A DNA stretch of 64,000 nucleotides from Halichondria panicea (taxonomy: Eukaryota; Porifera; Demospongiae; Suberitida; Halichondriidae): contig NC_087377.1 in the NCBI RefSeq assembly GCF_963675165.1, positions 16,369,518 through 16,433,517 on the forward strand, written 5' to 3'. Under the pieces are notes generated by a model, which was not told the DNA's origin, did no database searches, and was given only the letters and a program-made list of their open reading frames with translations. A program made the position numbers and the translations under genes. This document shows, one piece after another, positions 23,581 to 36,200 of this stretch (position 1 is the stretch's first letter; the number at the start of each line of letters is the position of its first letter).

Positions 23581-26500
23581 CTAATTCACAGTGACCTCTC
23601 TGGCAGCTGGTCCAACGATGATCTCCTTCTCTGGCACAAACTCTGGTTGCAAGGCCACCAGGTACTTGGTCATATCCACCCCCAGGTCCCTCAGCTCAGC
23701 GAGGAACTTCGCATTTTGCTCATTTTCAGCTTTCTCCACGTCAACACGGACCTCAACCTGGGGGAGTGGTTATAATGATACACATGTATACTTCAGGTGC
23801 AAATGGTAATCCATGGAAGGACATAGAATAATTATGTGGTGTAAATGGGAGAGGGAGAGAGGGGGAGGGATGTCCTACTACTATACTTTAGTTGGTAATA
23901 TGAATTATAATGGGTTGCCAACTGAACTGAAATAAATAGCTAAGCTGGTAAAGGTCATCAGCAATAAAAATCTAGCGAGTGAAATAATTATTACAAGTTC
24001 CAAACGTTTACTTAAAAAAGCTGCATGCCACTGAGTTAGTATATAATTCTGTTCCACTTACCTCTTTCATTTCTTTCTTGAGTCTTGCATTGTGCTGTAG
24101 CCTCTGTTGACCGAGGGTGGAGTCTTGTTGCATCCTCTCCATCTCCTGCAGGTGGTCCTGGTTCTTGCTGTCCATCTCATGCTCTGTGGGGGTGTGGTAT
24201 GTGGTATGTGGTATGATCAAAGGGCAGGTGATTTGGGGAATTTGTGTGTATTTTCCCAACAGGATGACACATGTTTATGAAGTAGCATTCCAAAGGCTTT
24301 TGTGTAAATATCATTTCCTGTTTGGGAGAAATTCTTACTAGTTAGTATTATAATTATGTACACACAGGAAATCCATTGAAAAGCTAATTTACGCGTACAT
24401 GCATGTTGCTCCTTAAGTACCCAAAACACATACCCTCCAACCCCCAAAGACTCAGTATACACATCCCTATAAAGTATTATAGATACCCCAAAACACACCC
24501 CTCACCCCCAAGTGCATGGGCCCAACCACACACACTCTTTACCTTGAACTGTACATGTACATCCCAAACCACACTCACTCAGTTTGGTTCGCTCTTTCTC
24601 CCTCTTCAGTTTAAACTCCTGCAGCACCTGCTCCTGTTCCTCGGACTCAGTCTTCAGCCGCAGGTTTGTACGAATGTGTACGGCTTCGTCATGGGTAGCC
24701 TGAAGGGATCGAGATGCCTCGTAACCACGAAACACCACCTTGGTGATGTTGTAGCCAATACGCTGGGCTCGGGAATTGAGTTGCGAGTAGCTGTCCATAC
24801 TGTTGAGGTCGTGGGTCTGTTGAATAAACTCCTCATAGCTGCATGTGGTGTGTGTGTGGGGGGAGGTGGTGTGTGTGCATGTGGGGAGGGGGTGGTGTGT
24901 GTGTGTGGGGAGGGGGTGGTGCGTGTGTGTGGGGGTAAGGGGTTAAGTGTGTGGAAAAGTAGTTTAAAACATGCAAGTCAACTAAAAGTTATATAAGAGA
25001 ATACCTTTCAAACATAAGTCATTTAGCTAGTAATTAAATGTACAACCATCCCAGGCCATTGCCATGTATAGTAACATGCACAGTTCCATGGCCTTTCTTC
25101 AGAAGTGGTCTTAGGAGCAGCTAGTGTGTGTACAGTAATTACAGACATACCTCCTCTTAGAAGCGAATGAGATGATGTCAGATTGCACGGCATTTATTAA
25201 GTCAGCAATGGGGTCGTGAGTGAAGTTCAACTAATGAGGGGAAGAGGAAATATGATATCAACACACACGTCATGGAAGCCAATAAAGACATAATTAGTGC
25301 AGCTCATGAAATTCATTTAGTCTAGAGAATAGAATACCACACATTTGTGAGCTATAGTAGTTGCATGTACTTAAATGTGAAGATTGGCTAAATTATACCA
25401 TTGTTTCGACATCGACCATCTCGTAGAAAAGCATGAGTTTGACAGTGAGCAACGTGTCGTTGTTTGTTCTCACGTCTCGTACATTGCAGTAGAACTGCGT
25501 GGGAATGTGACACAGCTGAGTGAACTGACTCTTCCCGGGAATGAAGCGACCAGGGTGACTACAATCCTCTCCGTGCCACTTGAACTCGTGGAGCCTGGGG
25601 AAGATTTATTAATTAATAACATGTGACATATCTCTAGCAGCTGCAATAGGAACGGATTATATGATAAAAAGTGTATGTTCCATTACATGCGTAGCTGATA
25701 CACAATTAATACTTCCATCTGTATGTATAATGGCTATGTACCTTCCTCTATTGACTTTATACAAGGTTCAAATTTTTGGTTTTTGAATAATACGCAAAAT
25801 CCTTTACATACATGATATGTACATGCATGTACTTACAACAAAAGCTTTATACAACGCTGTGTATAACCTATAATTATTAAGATAAATAATTACACACACA
25901 TGCACGCACACATGCAGTACTTACCACTCGTGAGCATTGGGTACAAAGATGGTGGGACCCTGAATTATCCTTCTTTCGATCTTTCCTTCCTCTTGCTTGT
26001 AGACAACAATCATGTGATTAGCGTCCAGTTTTACAGAGTTTTTGACATCGACGAAATCCACTTCCAATCGATTCACAAATATCTCTGCAGGTCTGTGTGT
26101 GTGTGTGTGGGGTGGGGGGGGGGGGTCGAATAATTATCTGCATGAGTATAAGCAACTTTAGAATGGTATCCCCTGACCCTACCCTTGGATGAAAGTGTGA
26201 ACACACTGTACACCTAAGTTCCACCCAGGTTACCCTTGAATACATGTGCGAACACATTGTACCCCCACCCTCCACCCAGGGCTTACCCTTGGATACTCTC
26301 CTTCCGACCGTCCCTGTGCTTGACCACCAGGTACTGGTCCTGACTGGCCACACGACGAGGAAGGTACTCTATCTCCTCATTAAACAACAGCCACACCTAC
26401 AAAATAATAATTATAAGGTCTCCTATAAAATGTAAATACAGTAAAGCAGGTAATTTTCGTTGGTGCAAATTTTCGTATGAACTCCCCAATTAAACATTTC

Positions 26501-27067
26501 GTATTCTAAATATTCATACAGTTGCGGTAGAATAATTATTTCGTATGATGCTCTACAATACAAAAAACACAAAAATTTCCACCATACGAAAATAATATTT
26601 CGTTTTTTCGTTGATTACGCATGTACCGCGAACATTTATACTCTAGAATTCAATATCGCATGCATGCATGCTGCAGATCGAAAGGCTGCTATTCCCGAAA
26701 ATTAAATCTGCGAAAACCTTTCTAACGGTCATTCCGTGAAAGTGAAATACACCAGCCCTGCTATACGGTACTACACACTATTGAATACAGTCATCATAGC
26801 ATTAGGTAGCAATACATAAATCAGTGTAGATACAGACGATGAGACTAAATAATCAGTGCTCATGTGTACTATACATGAGCACTGGGCTTCATAATAATAA
26901 AAAACAAGCTATACTGTTAATACACTGGCTGCATGCTGTTCAGAAAGTTATTCAGCATGATAAGCTACAATAATGTTTACCCTTCTAGGACCCTCCACGA
27001 CCCTGGATCGACCGCGATCATTGAGAATGAGGGCCTTGTCTCCTTCTTTGATACGATGGATGTCCAT
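23581..27067 (-). CDS. SPFH/major-vault-like coiled-coil protein, copy 1
   Basis: Eight exons on the minus strand: 26981-27067, 26287-26396, 25925-26092, 25399-25594, 25151-25230, 24579-24838, 24062-24183, 23581-23757, totalling 1200 nt, 399 aa with a TAG stop. It starts [20 protein letters not shown]. The N-terminal half has repeated G-P plus valine-rich beta segments ([22 protein letters not shown]), like the small beta repeats of major vault protein. The middle ([20 protein letters not shown], then a helical SYEEFIQ region) resembles an SPFH/band-7 or vault-shoulder fold. The C-terminal third is a charged coiled coil ([20 protein letters not shown]). No signal peptide or membrane span is visible, so it is probably cytosolic or membrane-peripheral. 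I do not recognise an assigned function; vault particle or lipid-scaffold roles would be analogies only. A tandem copy follows upstream at 27931-31328. Confidence 0.85.
26101..26126 (+). repeat. GT/G-rich simple tract at a splice acceptor
   Basis: GT repeats running into a G tract on the plus strand, i.e. a C/CA-rich polypyrimidine stretch just upstream of the acceptor of minus-strand exon 25925-26092. The same position in copy 2 is shorter. Confidence 0.6.
26436..26772. mobile_element. MITE-like inverted-repeat element, copy 2
   Basis: Lies in intron 1 of SPFH-like copy 1 and is absent from the matching intron of copy 2. It shares CGCGAACATTTATAC-type and CTTTCTAACGGTCATTCCG blocks and the TATACGGTA end with the elements at 15665-15855 and 47374-47834, so it probably inserted after the tandem duplication. 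Confidence 0.5.
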
Positions 27068-27930
27068 AGCTTATCTCCTTGCTTGCTATTGAATTCTTAA
27101 TGAGATGAGCAAGTGTGCATGTACCGTGAATTTAATATCACATTATGCCTCGGTGCGCATGCGCAGCAAGCGTGTGCGTAGCTAGCTATAGCTCAAGGGT
27201 CAATGAAGTGCAAGTAAGAGTTTCTATAGGCTTCTAAAAGTCATATTTTCTTGGATTTTAATTTGTAGATTTGCTTCGTTCTCGAGTTATGCCTAGTTTT
27301 TTGCTTACTTGGAATGCCATTGCAGCCTTTTCAGAAGAGTGCATGACTCTAGAACGCTAGCTATTGGTAGCTGCAAGAGTGAGAAGAGAGCTGCAAGGCT
27401 CTGCTGACGTACAATTCATGTATGCAGCCATATTACTTGAACTGTTGGCATCGATCGTTTTTAACAACAATCATGGTCGATCATTACCCACTATTTGAGT
27501 TTCCCTGGATTCTGCAGAAAAATGCATCATGATATATAATGTGTGTATAAAAGCTATATTAGTAGCTTTATGTTATGTAGTTTGGCACCTCCACCGAGGC
27601 ATCAGTACCTACGGCACTTTACATTTTGGTATACCCATATTTTTCGTGTCAGGTTTATTTTTCTCGTCAAGTCTCCTGCCGTTATCCCAGCATTAGACAT
27701 TTTATATACTACTGCATGCGTATTATTCTAAAAGCTGTTGCACGTACTATATTATAATTATGTTCATTAAAAACAACATGATATCAAACAAGCCATATAC
27801 AGTATCATTTATTGTAAAAATAATTTTTGTTCTGAAGTGATAATTATCTAGAACTAAATAAGTGTATAAAAATCATTATCAGTTTACAGAATGATTGTTC
27901 AGGCACTACTATTAAGCAGCTAGCTTCCTA
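27068..27930. other. Spacer between the two SPFH-like genes
   Basis: No gene seen. It should contain the promoter of copy 1 and the 3' UTR of copy 2. The stretch 27146-27620 is closely matched, in inverted orientation, by 56700-57292 inside gene B. The AATAAA signal of copy 2 is listed separately. Confidence 0.6.
27808..27813 (-). terminator. Candidate polyadenylation signal AATAAA
   Basis: TTTATT on the plus strand, i.e. AATAAA on the coding strand, lies about 120 bp past the TAA stop of SPFH-like copy 2. Position fits, but no transcript end is visible. Confidence 0.5.
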
Positions 27931-30286
27931 TTAATTCACTGTGACCTCTCTGGCAGCTGGTCCCACGATGATCTCCTTCTCTGGCACAAACTCTGGTTGC
28001 AAGGCCACCAGGTACTTGGTCATATCCACCCCCAGGTCCCTCAGCTCAGCTAAGAACTTCGCATTTTGCTCGTTTTCAGCTTTCTCCACGTCAACACGGA
28101 CCTCAACCTGGGGGAGTGGTTATAATGATACACTCACTTCAGGTGCAAGTGCCATGGTAATTCAGGGAAGAAGGAACATAGAATATGGTGGTATAAATGG
28201 GAGGGGAGGGAGGGGAGGGGAGGGGAGTGATACTTTAGTTGCAAATAATGTACTATACAAGGGACAAGGTAAGGTATAATGGCCTGCCAACTTAACTGAA
28301 GCTAAGCTGGTAAAAGTCATCAGTAAATTACAGCAATAAGAATCTTATTCATACTTTCATTATTACAAGATCCCAAACATAATTGCATGAATGCCACTGA
28401 GTATGTTCCACTTACCTCCTTCATTTCTTTCTTGAGTCTTGCATCGTGCTGTAGCCTCTGTTGACCGAGGGTGGAGTCTTGTTGCATCCTTTCAATCTCC
28501 TGCAGGTGGTCCTGGTTCTTGCTGTCCATCTCATGCTCTGTGGGGGGGGGGGGGGGGTATCACTTCCGTTTGGGAGAAATTCTAACAATAGTTATTATAA
28601 TTATGTACACACAGGAAATTGTTGTATCTCCTTACCCCCCAAATTTATATCCCCAACCAACCACACGCACACGCACACTCACTGAGTTTGGTTCGCTCTT
28701 TCTCCCTCTTCAGTTTAAACTCCTGCAGCACCTGCTCCTGTTCCTCAGACTCAGTCTTCAGTCGCAGATTCGTACGGATGTGTACGGCTTCGTCGTGGGT
28801 GGCCTGAAGGGATCGAGACGCCTCGTAACCACGGTACACCACCTTGGTGATGTTGTAGCCAATACGCTTGGCTCGGGAATTGAGTTGCGAGTAGCTGTCC
28901 ATACTGTTGAGGTCGTGGGTCTGTTGAATGAACTCCTCATAGCTGCGTGGGTGTGTGTGTGTGTGGGGAGGTGGTGTGTGTGTGTGGGGAGGGGGTGGTG
29001 TGTGTGTGTGTGGGGGGGGTAATTTATCGAAATAATAACAGTCAACTTAGCAAAAAGCTATAAATTTAAACATCCTGCATCACGTAAATTAAAAAGTCAG
29101 TTAATTAAGACCCTCCAATATTCAGAACATTAATCATGCCAAGCCATTGCCATGTGGATGTACGGTACATGTACATGTGTAACATAGCTGCATGGGTCTT
29201 CTTTAGGGATGGCCGTTATGAGGATCGAGTGTGTACAGTAATTACAGAACGTACCTCCTCTTAGAAGCGAATGAGATAATGTCAGATTGCACAGCGTTGA
29301 TAAAGTCAGCAATGGGGTCGTGAGTGTAGTTCAACTAATGAGGGGGAAGAGAGGATATGATATCAACACACTGCATGTATATAGTTTAACCAACAAGGGC
29401 CAGGTCAGACTGCTATAATAGTTCTTTTCTGAGAGCATATATAGAGGGCATGGATGGTTGAATAGCCATTATTATGTTCTGACAGATTTATTTTCAGGTC
29501 CTGTTTTTACCTAAAAAAAAAAGGTAATGGAAGTGGGATAAATTGCCAAATTTAGATCTAAATTAGTGAGATAGAACCTCTTTCTAAAGCAATTTCTCAA
29601 TTAAAGTTATGGTAGCTGAAAGATCAGTATGAAAATCCTTAATTATGTTTACATATAACAGACTGCATGCTGCATGTGTGTACCATTGTTTCGACATCGA
29701 CCATCTCGTAGAAGAGCATGAGTTTGACGGTGATCAACGTGTCGTCGTTTGTTCTCACGTCTCGTACGTTGCAATAGAACTGCGAGGGAACGTGACACAG
29801 TTGAGTGAACTGACTCTTCCCGGGAATGAAGCGACCGGGGTGACTACGATCCTCTCCATGCCACTTGAACTCGTGGAGCCTGAGGGGGATTGATTATTAT
29901 CATAGATTAAAATAACGTGAGACAGATCTCTAGCGACGGATTACATATGCTTAAGTTACACGCGTAGTTGATACATAAATTATGATACTTTCCATAATTA
30001 AGTATGGCTATGTAACAATTGTTCCAATTAAGAGAGGCAAACATTTCTGAGCTCACATACTTAGCAAGAGATAGCAGCCACCTTTCTCGGCTGTGCATGA
30101 ACTCTAGACCTCACATATTATTTTTACACCTTGATGTGATTTGTATACGCAAAATTCTTTACACATGTACTTACAACAAAAGCTTTGAATACAACAATGT
30201 GTGTAACCTGTAACAATATAAACATCGCACACACGCACACACGCACGCACACACGCACGCACACACACACGCACACACACACGCAC

Positions 30287-30341
<55 letters not shown>

Positions 30342-30374
30342 CGCACGCACACACGCACGCACACACGCACACAC

Positions 30375-30407
<33 letters not shown>

Positions 30408-31328
30408 TCACAGAAGTTTTTAACAGAGGATTTGATTCCAGACAAGGAAGAAGCTGCACACAACCACACCCACACACAACACTTACCACTCGTGAGCATT
30501 GGGTACAAAGATGGTGGGGCCCTGGACTATCCTCCTCTCGATCTTTCCTTCCTCCTGCTTGTAGACAACGACCATGTGATTAGCGTCCAGTTTAACAGAG
30601 TCCTTGACATCGATGAAATCCACTTCCAATCGATTCACAAACATCTCTGCAGGGCTGCGTGTGTGTAGGGAGGTGTCAATAATTATAAACAACCCCCAAA
30701 CTTCAAAACGGTACCCCCTGACCCCACCCTTGGATGCAAGTGTGAACATACTGTACCCTCCACCCAGGTTACCATTGGATGCAAGTGTGAACACATTGTA
30801 CCCCCACCCTCCACCCAGGGCTTACCCTTGGATGCTTTCCTTCCGACCGTCCCTGTGCTTGACCACCAGGTACTGGTCCTGACTGGCCACACGACGAGGA
30901 AGGTACTCTATCTCCTCATCAAGCGACAGCCACACCTACAAATATATAATAAGACGGTATTTATACTTTAACTATGGCTTCGAGTGGCATAATTATATCA
31001 TCAATAGATGTACACGCGAGAGTAACGTGAACCACGAGGCGAAGACTACATGTAGCTAATACTATTAAACACACCAGCCAGTGGAATTTTATGATTGAGT
31101 CTTCGTAGCCGATGGATTTAGGTAGCAATAAGTGTTTAGATAGTAACCGTTTACATAAACACTGGGATTCATAGTACACTACAATAAAATATTAAATACA
31201 CAGTTACAGGACTAATTCACTGAACTGTTACAATGTCATACCCTTCTAGGACCCTCCACGAGCCTGGCTCGACCGCTCTCGTTGAGAACAAGAGCTTTGT
31301 CTCCTTCTTTGATACGATGGAAGCCCAT
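27931..31328 (-). CDS. SPFH/major-vault-like coiled-coil protein, copy 2
   Basis: Eight minus-strand exons: 31242-31328, 30826-30935, 30487-30654, 29684-29879, 29255-29334, 28683-28942, 28416-28537, 27931-28107, totalling 1200 nt, 399 aa with a TAA stop. All eight exon lengths (87, 110, 168, 196, 80, 260, 122, 177) equal those of copy 1, and the protein is nearly the same: the start is [20 protein letters not shown], the middle [20 protein letters not shown]. Introns differ in length and sequence, so coding constraint rather than very recent copying keeps the exons alike. Domain reading and uncertainty about function are as for copy 1. Its upstream region keeps a short block (GATCATTACCCACT, about 31484-31497) also found upstream of copy 1. 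Confidence 0.85.
30226..30407 (+). repeat. CA/GC-interrupted CA microsatellite
   Basis: About 180 bp of (CA)n with regular CG interruptions in an intron of SPFH-like copy 2. It gives long His/Thr or Cys/Val open frames that are artefacts. Confidence 0.95.
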
Positions 31329-32555
31329 AGTTAGCTATCTCCTTGCTTGCTTGATTGGTGTGTATCTAGCTTTCTAAATAGCTGAGTCACTTTTAGCTTG
31401 TCTATGAAGCCAGACAAAATAGTTATGACGTCATCGGTTGCAGGAAACGGAGGAGAAAGATGGGTGGGGCTGGTTGGTTGTTGATCATTACCCACTCTTT
31501 GAGTTTGCATGCATATATATCCTGGGGTTGGTAGATTATGCTCGAGATAATTATTACCTTTATGCTCAAGTTAACAGCCTATTATTCTATTTATTATCCC
31601 ACATTATTTCTCCACAGCACAACATATTAGACCCCATAATTCACAAGGAACATCGGCTACATGACTCTATCTATTAACACAGAATACCAAAGAGATAATT
31701 AACCATCAGTACTTCCATCAAGACCATCATGTTGCATATACCCATCATGCATGGCACAGCGCATAGTCCTACAAAAGATGGGTGGGGCTGATGTTTGTGG
31801 TTTGAGGAATTATTGACACAATGATTGGAATGTGGATATCGCGTACACATTTATATGAATATCATTAACTTGGTTGATTGGTTGTCACTCAGACTTACTC
31901 TGGCTCTAGCTGATGTGATTCCGATCAAATTTCTCCATGATCATGCACTGAATCTCAATAATTATTCATCTGGCTCATCATTGATTGGAACCTGATTTTT
32001 AGGGCTACCTTAATATTAGCTCTCAGTTGCTAGTTGGTACGCACCTATGCTCTGCATTAAATTTTATAAAGAAAAAAAAAAAAAAATTTGATCAAACAGC
32101 CTATCATCTTTGCTGCAACATGCCAGTGTATTGAAGCATAACATGTATGGCATCATGCAAGACACCATTTTCATTTAAATTAGGTTGAAGCAGTCCACAT
32201 CACATACTAGACATTGCAGCTGTATATTATGTGATGTGCATGGACTGCTTCAATAATAGTATTATGCAAGAGGCAGCAATTAAGTATAGTGATTGAATGT
32301 TTTACTGAGATTCCTGCATGTATAATTATATAGGAATGTGGTGACTTTGCCCCATCCTCTTTCAACCATCAACCCAATCATAGCAGATTTAGAAAGTTTC
32401 ACTTGAAATGCCGTGTAATTTATTTGTATCAGTTTTATCAATGACGTTTCACAAACATGGAGTGGTATAACAGTACTAAAAGAACAGGGGATAAAAACTA
32501 ACAATGTCACATTGCAGCTATATAGATATATATATACATAAGAACATGCAGTTAT
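31329..32555. other. 1.2-kb spacer
   Basis: No gene seen. It holds the presumed promoter of SPFH-like copy 2, an A tract near 32073-32088 and a hairpin at 32185-32253. Confidence 0.5.
32185..32253. repeat. Imperfect palindrome / hairpin
   Basis: TTGAAGCAGTCCA at the left and TGGACTGCTTCAA at the right are perfect inverted repeats, with a further CATCACAT / ATGTGATG match inside, giving a stem about 25 bp long with a short loop. It could be a small inverted-repeat element or a hairpin RNA locus. Confidence 0.6.
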
Positions 32556-32732
32556 TTAAGTGGCTGTTACGTACATGTCATCGTCATCTGACGTGTTCTC
32601 TTTTGATAGACCGTGCGCTTTAGAGATTCTTACGGGGTCTGGAATTTCATACTCTTCAGGATCTGGAAGGGGGCGTGGTGACGAGGCTAGGTTTGGAATT
32701 TCATATTCTTCGGATTCTGGAAGCCGGGGACT
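32556..32732 (-). CDS. Orphan exon: tyrosine-motif cytoplasmic tail
   Basis: Minus-strand frame of 58 codons plus TAA, opening directly after a good acceptor (TTTTTATAG) in phase 0. The peptide has two tandem copies of a LPxxEEYEIP unit, a basic stretch, then SDDDDMYVTAT at the end. Pairs of acidic-flanked tyrosines followed by an aliphatic residue at +2 resemble SH2-binding sites of receptor tails. No transmembrane exon ending in phase 0 was found near it. It may be an alternative 3' exon of the Ig gene just upstream, whose main form I read as GPI-anchored, or the last exon of a gene I cannot resolve. The duplicated unit argues against chance, but there is no transcript evidence. Confidence 0.45.
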   Translation of the reverse strand, partial: SPRLPESEEYEIPNLASSPRPLPDPEEYEIPDPVRISKAHGLSKENTSDDDDMYVTAT

Positions 32733-33224
32733 CTATAAAAAGACTTAAGTGGCAGCAGCAGTGCAGTTCACATAGTCAACATAATTATACCTATATATAT
32801 GCTATGGGGGTGTCAATCCACACACACACCCCCATGCAAGCTACCAACACCACACAAACCGTGAATATAGATTTTTTATAAATTTTAAAGTGAGAATACA
32901 CTCAGGGAGTGCATGCAACCTCGATATTCATCATCATCACATTCGATTATAATTTATGTGTGAAGGGTTGCAACCATGCATGCATGCAGAGCCACTAGAA
33001 GTGTCTGCCGTTCATCTCCACCTCCAAAGTCTCAATTTAACCCTCGCTTTGCTCAGAATGAATATACAATAATTATACACATGCATATAGATACCCCATA
33101 CAATCTTAATATACAATCAGAGATGATCTAGATACGCCAGTTCTATATAATTATTCCCATACAAAAACAAGTAATGAGAGATACGCCAGTTCTAATATAA
33201 AGACTGAGAGATAGGTATTCCGAC

Positions 33225-36200
33225 TCAGAGCATCAGTGCCAGACAAACAGTGATCATTACGCTCAGTAGACAGGAACAGGTAGTAACTGCATGCAGGGGA
33301 GGAGGGTATGGGGTTAGGGACTGGTAGGGGGTTAGGGACTGTAGGGAGTTAGCAGGTTATGCAAACACACATACACATGCAGATCTAGAGTTAGGTTCCT
33401 TTAAAAAGATAGCTAGTTCACATATTATATGCACAGAGATGCTGTCTCACCGGAGCTTCCATTGACCTCCACGCTGATCTCCCTGGAAACTGTTCCAGCT
33501 GGATTAGTCCCCACACAGGTGTACACACCAGCATCGGCATTATCGATCATCAGTTGAGACAGAAACATGTTGCCCGCAAAAGGCCTGGAAATATCGATAC
33601 CAGGGCCAGAAGAGAGCATGACATTATCTTTAAGCCATGTAATGACAGGTGTAGGGATGCCCATGACCTCACACTCCACATTCAGTCTATCACCGACCAT
33701 TGTGTTTGGCGTGAAACGAAAGTTTGTGATGACCGGATCAGCTATGAGAGGGGTGTGTGTCATGTACATATGTGTGGGTGCCTAGAAATTGACTTACTGC
33801 AAAATGTAAATGACATATCAACCATGTCATTAGGTTCACTTGTAGTTTCACATCTGTACATTCCAGCATCATCCATGATGACATCAGACAGTTGTATCTG
33901 AAGGAAATCAAATGGGAAGGTGTAATTAAGATGTACACTCTATAGATGGAAGTATCCCCCACCTGGTCGGTAAAGGTTTGGGAGACTCTTTGGAAGGCCC
34001 CCTGTCCTGGAGTGATGACTTCTTGCCCCTTCAGGAATTGTACCGAAGGCCGTGGGAAGCCGTTGGTTTCGCAACTGATAGTAACAGTACTGGCGTTGAC
34101 TAGACACATTGCATCAGAGTTATCTGCCACTGACAGGATCAACGAAGAAACTGGGTCGCTAGTGGCAACTGGACGGGAGAATCAATGAACCATAAAATGC
34201 AATGTGTAATTTTTACCTGGTATAGTAATGTACAGGCCTGGAAGAATCCCACTTCCAGCGAGATTGCTAAAGGTGGCAGAATAAGATCCTGATGTCTCAT
34301 TGGTCAGATTATTCACGGTCAGCATAAAGGTAAAGGGTGATTCGGCGTCAGCAACACTGCAGGGGTTGGTGATAGTGTAGTCGTCTCCGTGAGCAATGTT
34401 CAGGCCCTTGAAGGACCACTGTACACTCGGGCAGAGGTGAGCCTCCACAGACACAGGTACTGTGACCATAGACCCAAAAGCATCCACAATAAGAGCTCCA
34501 ACTTGTCTGTCTCTCACTGCACCAATGGCAGTCTCATTGAATGCCAGGGCAGTGGGTGGATCTGTATAAGGAAACAAATTAATATTGAACACATAAATTG
34601 ATTACGGGGTAAAGAAAAGTTTCAACGAAGACTTCGTTTGACTTCGCAAAGGTTCATGAACAGTAACGCATTGTGATTGTAAACTCTATACATGCAGGAA
34701 AGCCTTCCTGAAGTGCATGATTCACCAAGCTATACACATTAAGTAAACTCTACTATAGGAAGGCTACCTGAAGTGCTTCACCAAGCTACACATTAAGTAA
34801 ACTCTACTATAGGAAGGTTACCTGAAGTTCTTCACCAAGCTATACACATTAAGTAAACTCTACTAGGGCGAAGGCTACTTGAAGTTCTTCACCAAGCTAT
34901 ACACATTAAGTAAACTCTATTAGGAAGGCTACCTAAAGTGCTTCACCAAGCTACACATTAAGTAAACTCTACTATAGGAAGGCTACCTAAAGTGCTTCAC
35001 AAGCTATACACATTAAGTAAACTCTACTAGGGCGAAGGCTACTTGAAGTTCTTCACCAAGCTAGACACATTAAGTAAACTCTATTAGGAAGGCTACCTAA
35101 AGTGCTTCACCAAGCTACACATTAAGTAAACTCTACTATAGGAAGGCTACCTGAAGTGCTTCACAAAGCTATACACATTAAGTAAACTCTGTTAGGAAGG
35201 CTACCTGAAGTGCTTCACCAAGCTATACACATTAAGTAAACTCTGTTAGGAAGGCTACCTGAAGTGCTTCACCAAGCTACACATTAAGTAAACTCTATTA
35301 GGAAGGTTACCTGAAGTGCTTCACCAAGCTATACACATTAAGTAAAATCTACTAGGAAGGCTACCTGAAGTGCTTCACCAAGCTATACACATTAAGTAAA
35401 CTCTACTAGGAAGGCTATACCTAAAGTGCTTCACCAAGTTAAGTAAACTCTACTAGGAAGGCTACCTAAACTAAAAGTGCTTCACCAAGCTATACACATG
35501 CAATAAGTAAACTGTACAGGAATTAAAGGTCTATACAATGTGTGCTTCAACACAACATTAAGTAAAACTCTACAGGAAGGCCTTCCTGAAGTGCTTCAAC
35601 ACAACATTAACACAACATTAAGTAGAACTCTACAGGAAGGCTTTGAAATTCCTGAAGTGGTTCACAAAGCTACACATGCATATTAAGGAAACTCTCCAGG
35701 AAGGCCTTCCTCAACTGTTTCCCCGAAGCTGGAATACTGTATCTACATGCAGCATCAGATCTATATGTGCTATAATTTATGTGAAGTATTCCAAAAGCTA
35801 CATGAAGCCTTACCAACATTATTTTTCTTTGCAACGCATACAATACAGTGTAAATATTAAAAGAATTCACCTTGAATGATGACCTCCACACTAGCATTCG
35901 CAGAACCAACTACGTTCGCTATGACACAAGTATAGGTACCGCCACTATTTGTATTCAGCTGTGACCTCGTTAGAGTGGACGATCCATCAGCAGAATTAAT
36001 GATAACTCCACCAATGTCATTAATTAGAGGTGACCCTTCATGGAACCAGGTTATAGTGGAGACCGGTACAGAGTTGTAGATACAGGAGAGAGTTATGGTT
36101 CCAGTTATGAAAAAGATATTCGAAGCTGGATTATTAGACGCTATATCAGGTACATCTGCAGAACAAAATATGACATAATACACACATAATTATTAAGACA

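Noticed and set aside
24403-24996. 197-codon plus-strand frame (and a similar one at 28471-29022)
   Set aside because: Antisense to the coiled-coil exon of the SPFH-like genes extended through G/T-rich introns.
30104-30508. Several 77-134-codon open frames rich in Cys/Val or His/Thr
   Set aside because: Products of the CA/CG microsatellite, no gene signal.
23581-31328. Calling the pair true major vault protein genes
   Set aside because: 399 residues is about half the usual length and the sequence does not follow MVP closely; only beta-repeat and SPFH-like resemblance is supported.
32985-33050. Minus-strand TLEVEMNG-like end of an Ig exon
   Set aside because: Only a few codons, no upstream Ig strands and an immediate stop; likely chance.
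34694-35727. CRISPR-like regular repeat array
   Set aside because: Units are contiguous without unique spacers and lie in an intron of an animal gene; it is a minisatellite.
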